5,970 bases of DNA from Candidatus Krumholzibacteriia bacterium (GCA_026387805.1 JAPLKY010000195.1:1-5970), one strand, 5' to 3'. Positions 1-5,840 are shown, numbered from the stretch's first letter. Made by a program: numbers and translations. The notes: generated from the sequence alone by a model not told the origin.

Positions 1-2066
1 GCGTCGTGCTCTACGAGATGATCACGGGGCAGCGGCCGTTTGCGGGGGAGTACGAGGCGGCCGTCGTGCATTCGATCCTGAACGACGCACCCGAGCCGGT
101 CACGGCGCGCCGGAGCAACGTGCCGATGGAGCTCGAGCGGATCGTCGGGAAGGCGCTCGCGAAGAATCCCTCTGAGCGCTACCCGCACGTCGAGGACATG
201 CTCGTCGATTTGCGGGCGCTCCGCTCGACGACGCAGACGCATCGGCCGCCGCTGCGCGCGAAGCGGCTCGGAGCGAAGAGCTGGGCCGCGATCGCCGGGA
301 GTGCGGCCGTTATCGTCATCGCCCTCTTCTTCGCGATCAGGCACGGTCTTTTCGCGCCGGCCGCGCCGCTGCGCGAGGGGCATGGGGCGGACGATCGCAA
401 GATGCTTGTCGTCCTGCCCTTCGAGAATCTGGGCGTACCCGAGGATGAGTATTTCGCCAACGGAACGACCGACGCCATCACCGCTCGCCTCGCCGGCGTC
501 AGCGGGCTCGGTGTCATTTCGCGTCAGAGCGCGATTCAATACCGAAAGACCACAAAATCGATCAAGCAAATCGGCGAGGAGCTCGGTGTCGACTATATTC
601 TCCAAGGCACGGTCCAGCGCGAGAGGCCCGGAGATCCAACGAGCCGGGTTCGTGTGATCCCGCAGCTCGTCCGTGTCGCCGATGACACGAACATCTGGGC
701 TGAAACGTACGACGAGAACATGACCGAGGTCTTCCGGGTTCAGTCGGATATCGCCGAGAGGGTAGCGGCGCAGCTGGACGTCGCTCTCCTCGAGCCCGAG
801 CGCCGGGCGATCGAGAAGAGGCCCACGGAGAATCTCGCCGCGTACGAAGCGTACCTGCGCGGGATGGAACATTATTTTACCCTGGAAAGTCTGTCCGACG
901 TGGAGTTGGCCATCGAATTGTTTCAGAAAGCCGTTTCTCTGGACCCGCGATTCGCCGAGGCGTGGGCCGGGCTCTCGATGGCGTCCACGCAACTCTACTG
1001 GCTCTTCGACCGGCCCGGGATGCTCCCCCTCCAGGCAGAGGCGGCGAGGCGGGCGGAGGAGCTCGCGCCCGACGGCCCCGAGACTCATCTCGCGCTCGGG
1101 TTCGTCAACTATGCGAATCGCGAGTTCGACAAGGCGCTCGCGCATTTCGAGAGGTCGCAGAGTCTGCGCTCGAGCGGGGATGCCTTGCAGGCAATCGGTT
1201 TCGCCTTGAGACGCATGGGAAAATGGCAGGAAGCTTTGAGGCACTTCGAGGATTCACGGAGGCTGTTTCCCCGTAATTACAATCTCTATTCCGACTGCCT
1301 CGGATACACGAATGCTGCCATGCGCCGCTTCGATGAAGCCGAACAGAACCTCGATAAGGCTATTTCGCTGGCGCCTCAGATCTCCCTTGGGTATCTCTTC
1401 AAGGCCCATGTCCTCGTCGCGAGAAACGGCGACATCGATAGTGCGAAGCAGGTCATGCTCGAGATGTTACGCCTCGCAAGCAAGCCCGAAGCGGCGGAAG
1501 ATCAGACAGGTCAGGGGTTCGAATATACCAGCGATCTGCGGATTTTTTCTGACACATACACGGAGATTTTCGATGCGTTCGAATCGGAACGCATGGAGCG
1601 GTTTCGCGGGACCCAGCCTGCGGTCATCGCGACAATCCATCTCGCCCGGGCGCTGATCATTGCAGCGCAGGAGGGCCGCCCGTCGGCGATCGCCCGCTAC
1701 GACTCGGCGAGAGTCTATTACGAGAGCATTATCCGATCGAACCCGCAATCGGCCTATATCTGTGTTTACAACAGCGCTTTGGGGCTCGCGTATGCCGGGC
1801 TTGGTCGCAAGAAAGAAGCGATCCGCGAAGGAGAAGAAGCCGTTCGGATGATGCCGTTATCCAGGGACGCGATTGTCGGCGAGCAGGTTCTCAGGTTGCT
1901 TGCGGAGATCTATGTGATGTGCGGCGAGTACGAGGCGGCGATCGATCAGATCGAAACGCTGCTGTCGGTGCCAGGATATACGTCCGCGGCCATGCTCCGT
2001 GTCGACCCGATATGGGATCCGATCCGCTCCAATCCGAGATTCCGCCGGCTGGCGGAAGGGAACTGA
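1..2066 (+). CDS. Transmembrane Ser/Thr protein kinase with TolB-N/FlgO-like domain and TPR array (C-terminal part, 5' truncated)
   Basis: The gene enters from the left edge; the frame is open from base 3, and the GTG at 6 is an internal Val, not a start. Numbering from that Val, residues 1-73 are the end of a Hanks-type (PknB-like) kinase: the LYEMITGQRPF segment is subdomain IX, and R58 in NPSERYP is the conserved subdomain XI Arg. Catalytic and ATP-binding motifs lie outside the window. A basic stretch (80-91) precedes one hydrophobic helix (about 93-112), so the kinase should be cytoplasmic and the rest periplasmic or extracellular. Residues 133-262 (LVVLPFENLG..., YILQGTVQ..., IWAETYD) match the TolB N-terminal/FlgO-like fold common in such fusions. 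Residues 280-670 are TPR-like helical pairs (e.g. AIELFQKAVSLDP, EAEQNLDKAISLAP). The tail DPIWDPIRSNPRFRRL is the usual ending of this architecture. The role is likely signal sensing through the TPR ectodomain; the ligand and substrates are unknown. Confidence 0.93.
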   Translation, partial: VVLYEMITGQRPFAGEYEAAVVHSILNDAPEPVTARRSNVPMELERIVGKALAKNPSERYPHVEDMLVDLRALRSTTQTHRPPLRAKRLGAKSWAAIAGSAAVIVIALFFAIRHGLFAPAAPLREGHGADDRKMLVVLPFENLGVPEDEYFANGTTDAITARLAGVSGLGVISRQSAIQYRKTTKSIKQIGEELGVDYILQGTVQRERPGDPTSRVRVIPQLVRVADDTNIWAETYDENMTEVFRVQSDIAERVAAQLDVALLEPERRAIEKRPTENLAAYEAYLRGMEHYFTLESLSDVELAIELFQKAVSLDPRFAEAWAGLSMASTQLYWLFDRPGMLPLQAEAARRAEELAPDGPETHLALGFVNYANREFDKALAHFERSQSLRSSGDALQAIGFALRRMGKWQEALRHFEDSRRLFPRNYNLYSDCLGYTNAAMRRFDEAEQNLDKAISLAPQISLGYLFKAHVLVARNGDIDSAKQVMLEMLRLASKPEAAEDQTGQGFEYTSDLRIFSDTYTEIFDAFESERMERFRGTQPAVIATIHLARALIIAAQEGRPSAIARYDSARVYYESIIRSNPQSAYICVYNSALGLAYAGLGRKKEAIREGEEAVRMMPLSRDAIVGEQVLRLLAEIYVMCGEYEAAIDQIETLLSVPGYTSAAMLRVDPIWDPIRSNPRFRRLAEGN
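2040..2057 (+). other. Perfect 7-bp stem, 4-nt loop hairpin inside the last codons of the kinase gene
   Basis: TTCCGCC (2040-2046), loop GGCT, GGCGGAA (2051-2057) form a perfect stem-loop that ends 7 nt before the TGA at 2064-2066. No T-run follows, so an intrinsic terminator is not supported. It also encodes ordinary residues (FRRLAEG) typical of this protein's tail, so it may be coincidental, or it may stabilise the 3' end of the mRNA. Confidence 0.35.
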
Positions 2067-2097
2067 AGCAACGGGAACCTCAACTGCGCTGCTCCCG

Positions 2098-2103
2098 TAT
2101 AAT
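2098..2103 (+). promoter_or_regulatory. Consensus -10 box (TATAAT) without clear -35
   Basis: A perfect TATAAT lies 32 nt after the kinase stop and 22 nt before the ATG of the fragment at 2126. The sequence 16-18 bp upstream (around 2074-2081, GGAACCTC) does not resemble TTGACA, and no TG extension precedes the box. It may be a weak or activator-dependent promoter, or a relic of the promoter of the decayed gene downstream. Motif identity is seen directly; function is inference. Confidence 0.35.
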
Positions 2104-2125
2104 AGACTGTGATCGAATAACCATC

Positions 2126-2401
2126 ATGCAGAAGTCGAAGGAGCTTGGATGGTACACCCTCGGCCATATCCCGAGTCTCGTGGGTCTCGATGGAGTCCTC
2201 GCCGGCGGCATGAACGAGCTCTCGCACATCGAGGAGCTCATCATATTCGAGATTCTCGATATCGACAGGAGCAAGGTTACCGATAACGACAGCTACGGCG
2301 AAGCGCTCATGAAGACCGGCAGGAAGGATCTCGCGATCGAGAGCTATGAGCGGGCGCTCGCGCTCGATCCGATTATCCTCTTGACCACCTGCTTTCCGTA
2401 A
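2126..2401 (+). pseudogene. TPR-bearing gene fragment (91 codons), probable remnant of a larger gene
   Basis: ATG at 2126 opens a 91-codon frame ending in TAA at 2399-2401. The same frame is open further upstream, but there it overlaps the kinase gene and looks like a shadow. Residues 54-82 (NDSYGEALMKTGRKDLAIES and the following YERALALDP) are one clear TPR motif: conserved Gly, Ala, Tyr, Ala and Pro spacing, with Tyr in place of the usual Leu before GEA. Such a single repeat commonly closes serine-hydrolase/esterase proteins and other TPR proteins, but here only about 50 unrecognised residues precede it and the frame dissolves into IILLTTCFP directly after LDP. No Shine-Dalgarno is visible before the ATG. 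The best reading is debris of a TPR-tailed protein that lost its N-terminal domain. A small expressed protein from the TATAAT at 2098 is the alternative. Confidence 0.45.
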
Positions 2402-2437
2402 TGGATACTATGTGCCGTATGGTTCTTGCTTAATTAT

Positions 2438-2515
2438 AGAAGCCGCTCGCTGCCGCAATATACTCCCGGAGGCATGCCTCCGCGCGTTATATTCATCGGC
2501 CTCGCCGCGGCTTTT
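2438..2515. repeat. Nested imperfect inverted repeat (78 bp) with a perfect 16-bp palindrome at its apex
   Basis: Successive arms pair around one centre at 2474/2475: 2438-2446 with 2507-2515 (AGAAGCCGC/GCGGCTTTT, one G-U), GCCG 2452-2455 with CGGC 2497-2500, AATATA 2457-2462 with TATATT 2488-2493, and the apex CGGAGGCA/TGCCTCCG at 2467-2482. The right arm runs into a T-rich stretch (TTTTGTCTTTTC, 2512-2523), so on the plus strand it could act as a rho-independent terminator or leader structure upstream of the methyltransferase. It could also be a copy of an extragenic palindromic (REP/MITE-like) family. I see no flanking target-site duplication. Confidence 0.6.
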
Positions 2516-2600
2516 GTCTTTTCCTGCACATTATTGATACGAGAATATTTTTGATGCGCGAGCGTTCTTGCGCGGACGCGAGCTCTCAATTGGAGTCAAA

Positions 2601-2606
2601 AAGGAG
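2601..2606 (+). promoter_or_regulatory. Ribosome binding site of the methyltransferase
   Basis: AAGGAG lies 9 nt before ATG 2616. It decides the start: the frame is open further upstream from an in-frame TTG at 2568, but that codon lacks a Shine-Dalgarno and would add 16 residues that do not belong to the fold. Confidence 0.75.
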
Positions 2607-2615
2607 AAACCGGTC

Positions 2616-3398
2616 ATGAACAAGGAACAAATGGAATTCTTCATGGAGATACTCGACGCTTCGTTGCCCCGTCTCGGCCCCGGAAGCGATACTTCGACGG
2701 CGAATGCTCTGGATATGCTGTTTCCTCGAAGGGCCAATCGCACGAGCGGCGCCGATACCGCCGGCCTCAGAATCCTGGATCTCGGCTGCGGGAACGGCGC
2801 TCAGACGATTCGGCTGGCGTTGCTCGGGGCCGGGAAAATTCTGGCGGTGGATAATTATCAGCCGTACCTGGAGGAGCTCCGGCGCCGGGCTGAAACCAAT
2901 GGCGTTTCAGAGAGAATCGAGCCATGCCTGAGAGACATGCGAGATCTGAAAATGGATTCAGGTTCCTTTGATCTCATCTGGTCGGAGGGAGCCCTCTATT
3001 TCCTCGGTTTTTTCGAAGGACTCGAAGTTTGTCGCGAACTCCTGAAGCCCGGTGGGTCCTTGGCGGTCTCCGAGCTTTCCTGGCTCAGAGCCGATCCGCC
3101 GGAGGAATGCCGGCAGTATATCTCAAGTGAGTATCCTGCCATAGCCGATGTTTCTGCCAATCTGGCCGCGATCAGAGCGCGGGGGTATGAGGTCGTTGGA
3201 CACTTCTCTCTGCCGCCGTCGGACTGGTGGGAACCGTACTACAATCCCCTCGAACGGCGGCTCGAATCGTTTCGGGCGAAGCATGCGGCCGATCCAATGA
3301 GGGCGGAAATAATCGAATGCGTCCAGGCCGAGATCGACTTCTATCGCACGTATTCGAGCTACTACGGCTACGAGTTCTATCTATTGCGCCGGGGGTAG
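2616..3398 (+). CDS. Class I SAM-dependent methyltransferase (Methyltransf_11/25-like)
   Basis: A 260-aa cytoplasmic Rossmann-fold methyltransferase. Motif I is ILDLGCGNGAQT (53-64), the acidic residue at the end of beta2 is D79 in LAVDN, D107 in LRDM is the likely adenine-contacting position, motif IV is FDLIWSEGALYFL (118-130), and the post-motif is LKPGGSLAVSELSW (143-156). The C-terminal half (WWEPYYNPLERRL, then DFYRTYSSYYGYEFYLLRRG) matches the tail typical of small-molecule UbiE/Methyltransf_11-like enzymes. No substrate can be assigned: it lacks hallmarks of RNA, DNA or protein methyltransferases, and neighbours give no pathway. It is complete in length and preceded by a good Shine-Dalgarno. 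It stands alone on this strand, convergent with the nitroreductase gene, with an intergenic palindrome upstream. Family assignment is firm; substrate is unknown. Confidence 0.92.
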   Translation: MNKEQMEFFMEILDASLPRLGPGSDTSTANALDMLFPRRANRTSGADTAGLRILDLGCGNGAQTIRLALLGAGKILAVDNYQPYLEELRRRAETNGVSERIEPCLRDMRDLKMDSGSFDLIWSEGALYFLGFFEGLEVCRELLKPGGSLAVSELSWLRADPPEECRQYISSEYPAIADVSANLAAIRARGYEVVGHFSLPPSDWWEPYYNPLERRLESFRAKHAADPMRAEIIECVQAEIDFYRTYSSYYGYEFYLLRRG

Positions 3399-3416
3399 GG
3401 TCCGGTCGGCACCCTA
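3396..3416. terminator. Possible bidirectional stem-loop between convergent genes
   Basis: TAGGGT (3396-3401) and ACCCTA (3411-3416) form a perfect 6-bp inverted repeat around a 9-nt loop. Its outer bases are exactly the two TAG stop codons of the convergent methyltransferase and nitroreductase genes. There is no T-tract on either side, so termination is only suggested by position. Confidence 0.35.
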
Positions 3417-4445
3417 TTCGATCTTTCCCAGCGGCATGATGTAGAGCGGTTCCTCCGCCCGGGTCATCCCGATGGCTTTTTTGAGCCACAGGTCCGTGAA
3501 CGCGCCGACGGCGACCGTGCCGATCTTGAGCGCATACGCCTGGAGGTACACGTTCTCCGCCGAATGTCCCAGGTCCATGCAGACGTATCGGTCGCGGCCG
3601 CGCTGGCCGTATTTCACCATCGATCGTTCGTAGACCGCCGAATACACGATCGCGGCGGATGCGGTCTCGAACATGCCCTGGTTGAAGGCGGCCTCGCTCA
3701 CTTCCTTTCGCCGATCCCCTTCGACGATTCGCATGAGCTGGTGCTTCTCCGAATTGTACCAATAGATGCCGGCGGGAAGCCCCGTCACGTTGAACGCGGC
3801 GAGGTAGAGATCGAGCGGATAGCGGGCCCCCGCTGACGGAGCGGTTCGAAGGCCCCCGCGCAGGAAGGCCGGCATGTTCTCGGCGGGTTCCGTGATCCCG
3901 TATGCCGCCCAGAGGAGCTGGGAAACGTCGGCAAGGGCGAGCGGCGCCTCAGCGTAGGAGCGTATCGATCGCCGGTTCTTCAAGGCCGCCTCCACGGATA
4001 TCGGGCTATCGTAGCGGGGCGCCGGAAGGTCGATCACCGGTCCGGCCGGACGGGTCTCCGGAAACGTCTTCTCGATTGCTTCGAGCCTCTGCTTCAGGGC
4101 GTCCGTGACGGTCTGCCACCGGTCCCCGCTCCGGAGGCTTTCGAGATCCGGGTCCTGATTCAGCTGATCCTTTTCGAGAAAGCCGGCGTCGATAGCCTTG
4201 AGGAGATACGAATAGGCTGCGTCCGATTTGCCGAGCCGGGCGCTCGCGCAGGCCGCATTGTAGAAATCGCCGTAATTGAATTCGCCCGTCTTGAAGGCCT
4301 GCTCGTACAGGGCGAGGGCCTCCTCCCATTTCTGGGCCATGATCTTGGATTCGGCCTCCCGTACGAGAGCATCATAGCCCTGCGCCAGGGAAGCGGAAGC
4401 AATCCCGAGAACGAAGAGGATCAAAACGACGGTACGCATTCTCAT
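3414..4445 (-). CDS. Exported SagB-type nitroreductase with N-terminal TPR-like helices
   Basis: 343 aa. Residues 1-22 (MRMRTVVLILFVLGIASASLAQ) are a Sec-type signal peptide; there is no twin-Arg motif and no lipobox. Residues 25-115 are helical TPR-like repeats with the FYNAACASARLGKSDAAYSY and QDPDLESLR signatures of the group often found in secreted TPR proteins. Residues 145-343 are an FMN nitroreductase domain of the SagB type: RRSIRSY (158-164, FMN contact), PSAGARYPLDLY (203-214), AGIYWYN (225-231), MDLGHSAENVYLQAYAL (290-306), GTVAVGAF (309-316) and EEPLYIMPLGK (331-341). SagB relatives oxidise azolines in peptide maturation, but no YcaO cyclodehydratase or precursor peptide is visible here, so the substrate is unknown. 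The ATG at 4445 is supported by AGGAGG; a second ATG at 4439 is less well spaced. The frame overlaps the upstream lipoprotein frame by 74 bp, suggesting one transcript. Confidence 0.9.
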   Translation of the reverse strand: MRMRTVVLILFVLGIASASLAQGYDALVREAESKIMAQKWEEALALYEQAFKTGEFNYGDFYNAACASARLGKSDAAYSYLLKAIDAGFLEKDQLNQDPDLESLRSGDRWQTVTDALKQRLEAIEKTFPETRPAGPVIDLPAPRYDSPISVEAALKNRRSIRSYAEAPLALADVSQLLWAAYGITEPAENMPAFLRGGLRTAPSAGARYPLDLYLAAFNVTGLPAGIYWYNSEKHQLMRIVEGDRRKEVSEAAFNQGMFETASAAIVYSAVYERSMVKYGQRGRDRYVCMDLGHSAENVYLQAYALKIGTVAVGAFTDLWLKKAIGMTRAEEPLYIMPLGKIE

Positions 4446-5697
4446 CGCGAAACCTCCTGGATACTGATGTCGGATTGATTGCGCGGTCCGGAAGACCGCA
4501 ATGCAGATCTATATTCGACGTTCCGAACGTAAAGTCATTCCCCCAGACGACACACTTGAGGCGCAGTCGACGGCGGAGGGGCCAATACCCGGAACGCTGA
4601 TTGGAGATGCTCTGGGACATGATCCAGACGCTGCTGTTGAAGCGAATGACCTCGATGGCATTCACGCCGGGATCGGGGATAGAGCCGCGGTAGGTCCAAT
4701 TGATGCTCCCCGAAGAGTCCGCGGCAAGGGACGACGACGTCGCGTACTGCACAATCGTTCGAGGATGATCCACGGAGACGCTGTCCTCCGGGTCCTGCCA
4801 GTCGGTGAAGAGAAGATAGTGAGCGCCGTCGCGCGACATGATGAAGGGATTCTCCGCCTGGCCGCCGGTCGTTTGTCCGCCGACGCCCGTTTCCAGGCGG
4901 CGGGTCGCGTCGATGAATCCCGCGCCGGTCCAGTCCTTGAGATTCGCGGAGTACGCGACCGTGACGACGCCGTACTGATTGAGACTCTTCGCCGTGACGA
5001 ACATGACCCAGCGTCGATCGATCGAATCCCAGATCACGAACGGATCGCGGCACTGCTGATTGTATGAGCCGGGCGCCCCGCCCCAGGTGGTCCAGCATTC
5101 GTTGCACTCGTAGATGCAGCCGTCCCCCGGGGTGCCGGGGCAGTTGCCCTCCGGGCAGCGCGTCCAGGTCATGAGGTCGGTCGAGGTCGCGAGGCCGATG
5201 CGCTGCTTGGTTTGGGGATCGCCCCCCGATCCGTCGGTTCCCGTGTAGAACATGAAATAGGTCTTCGTTCTTCTGATAATGTGCGGCGCCCAGAGACTGT
5301 GCGAATCCCAACCGCCCGGGTTCGGACGAAGAGCGACGCCGACGTAGCGCAGACTCTGAAGGTCGGTCGAAATGTAATGCTCGATGAAGCTCCCGGATCC
5401 GTGATCCTCCGTCTGGAAGAAGAGATGGTACGCGCCGCTCTCGTCCCTGATCCAGGCGTGGTCGGCGATATCGTCGTCCTCATCGTTGATTGTCGGGAAG
5501 TCCTCGTCGTAGGGATTTCCATCCCCGTCATCGTCGTCGATCTTCGACTGCAGGAAGACCGGGGCGGCGCTCTCGTCGCAGCAGACGGTTTCGGATGAGC
5601 CCGCCGGCGCGTCCTCGCAGCACGCGGCGATGAGCAAGGGGAATGCAGCCGCGGCCGCGGTCAGGATTACTCTGAATGGGAGCATCCGACTATACAT
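4372..5697 (-). CDS. Lipoprotein with GH43-like five-bladed beta-propeller; C-terminal end doubtful
   Basis: 441 aa as read. A signal peptide ends in the lipobox IAAC (C26), so the protein is probably membrane-anchored in the envelope. Residues 54-66 form an Asp-rich EF-hand or thrombospondin-3-like loop (D55, D57, D59, G60, D66), likely calcium-binding. Propeller blades resemble GH43/GH32-type glycosidases: DHAWIRDESGAYHLFF (79-94), WAPHIIRRTKTYFMFYTG (136-153), RDPFVIWDSIDRRWVMF (217-233) and AENPFIMSRDGAHYLLF (281-297). By family analogy D79, D218 and E282 could be the base, pKa modulator and acid; this is inference. A Cys-rich insertion (C181, C186, C194, C198, C201, C216) lies before blade 3. 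Neither ATG 5697 nor ATG 5685 has a Shine-Dalgarno; both give a working signal peptide. Residues after about 398 are Arg-rich, unlike the fold, and run 74 bp into the nitroreductase gene, so a frameshift near 4500-4530 is suspected. Substrate unknown. Confidence 0.8.
   Translation of the reverse strand: MYSRMLPFRVILTAAAAAFPLLIAACCEDAPAGSSETVCCDESAAPVFLQSKIDDDDGDGNPYDEDFPTINDEDDDIADHAWIRDESGAYHLFFQTEDHGSGSFIEHYISTDLQSLRYVGVALRPNPGGWDSHSLWAPHIIRRTKTYFMFYTGTDGSGGDPQTKQRIGLATSTDLMTWTRCPEGNCPGTPGDGCIYECNECWTTWGGAPGSYNQQCRDPFVIWDSIDRRWVMFVTAKSLNQYGVVTVAYSANLKDWTGAGFIDATRRLETGVGGQTTGGQAENPFIMSRDGAHYLLFTDWQDPEDSVSVDHPRTIVQYATSSSLAADSSGSINWTYRGSIPDPGVNAIEVIRFNSSVWIMSQSISNQRSGYWPLRRRLRLKCVVWGNDFTFGTSNIDLHCGLPDRAINPTSVSRRFRDENAYRRFDPLRSRDCFRFPGAGL
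4451..4458 (-). promoter_or_regulatory. Ribosome binding site of the nitroreductase
   Basis: On the minus strand this reads AGGAGGTT, a near-perfect Shine-Dalgarno with 7 nt between AGGAGG and ATG 4445. It fixes the start of the nitroreductase and shows that the lipoprotein frame running through it is probably not the natural 3' end of that gene. Confidence 0.8.
4478..4502. other. Stable hairpin at the lipoprotein-nitroreductase junction
   Basis: GCGGTC (4483-4488), loop CGGAA, GACCGC (4494-4499) form a perfect 6-bp stem, extended by ATT (4478-4480) with AAT (4500-4502) across a 2-nt bulge. It lies 33-57 nt upstream of the nitroreductase ATG, within the doubtful tail of the lipoprotein frame. 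There is no T-tract in either direction, so it may be an attenuator-like leader structure, a processing site or an mRNA-stabilising stem. Confidence 0.45.
4508..4538 (-). promoter_or_regulatory. Possible internal promoter with a 13-bp palindrome in the spacer
   Basis: ACGTTC-C-GAACGT (4518-4530) is a perfect 6-bp inverted repeat around one base. On the minus strand it sits between an ATGACT hexamer (4538-4533) and a TATAGA hexamer (4513-4508), with a 19-bp spacer. A palindrome in that position would suit a repressor or MerR-type regulator of the nitroreductase. Both hexamers are imperfect and the segment overlaps the end of the lipoprotein frame, so this is tentative. Confidence 0.25.
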
Positions 5698-5704
5698 CGG
5701 ATTT

Positions 5705-5710
5705 ATTCTA
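5705..5710 (-). promoter_or_regulatory. Candidate -10 box for the lipoprotein gene
   Basis: The minus strand reads TAGAAT 7 nt upstream of ATG 5697. A TTGCGC at 5735-5730 could serve as a poor -35 with a 19-bp spacer. If used, transcription would begin at or just before the ATG, giving an almost leaderless mRNA. This fits the missing Shine-Dalgarno. Confidence 0.3.
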
Positions 5711-5739
5711 GCACATCCCCGACGAGCGCGCGCAAAAGG

Positions 5740-5767
5740 TTGAATGGCGCGAGCATTTTGCTATACT
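5740..5767 (+). promoter_or_regulatory. Sigma70-type promoter for the gene at 5841
   Basis: TTGAAT (5740-5745) and TATACT (5762-5767) are separated by 16 bp, each one or two bases from consensus. The predicted start is near 5774, giving a leader of about 67 nt before GTG 5841. It faces away from the lipoprotein gene, making 5698-5840 a divergent regulatory region. Confidence 0.55.
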
Positions 5768-5829
5768 GGAGCCGGATGGGGATCAGGTATCGGAAAACGG
5801 ACGGAGCGCGTTGCCGGCCCGGGACGGAC

Positions 5830-5834
5830 AGGAG
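5830..5834 (+). promoter_or_regulatory. Ribosome binding site selecting the GTG start at 5841
   Basis: AGGAG lies 6 nt before GTG 5841. The frame is open further upstream, including a TTG at 5811, but only the GTG has a well-placed Shine-Dalgarno. Confidence 0.6.
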
Positions 5835-5840
5835 CTGACC

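Noticed and set aside
1919..2125. Upstream in-frame extension of the TPR fragment into the kinase gene
   Set aside because: The extra residues are a frame-shifted reading of the kinase's last TPR; no conserved pattern and no start signal.
2534..2553. TTGATA and TATTTTTG motifs before the methyltransferase, resembling a sigma70 -35 and a Bacteroidota -7 box
   Set aside because: Neither has a partner element at proper spacing, and the region is locally AT-rich, so a promoter call is not supported.
3172..3762. Minus-strand frame of 196 codons across the convergent junction
   Set aside because: It overlaps two well-supported genes, is Arg-rich and has no recognisable motif.
3414..4445. Thiazole/oxazole-modified peptide (TOMM) biosynthesis cluster
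   Set aside because: Only a SagB-like domain is present; there is no YcaO cyclodehydratase or precursor peptide, and the enzyme is exported.
4501..5067. Plus-strand open frame opposite the lipoprotein gene (188 codons)
   Set aside because: Antisense shadow of a GC-rich gene; no Shine-Dalgarno and Arg/Asp-rich low-information translation.
4535..5311. Long minus-strand open frame (258 codons) inside the lipoprotein gene
   Set aside because: It is an alternative frame of the propeller gene. Its translation is Arg/His/Gly-rich with no domain pattern, while the other frame has a lipobox and propeller motifs.
5480..5540. GTCGTC/CGTCGTC-rich stretch resembling a tandem repeat
   Set aside because: It simply encodes the Asp-rich calcium-type segment of the lipoprotein; copies are not regular.
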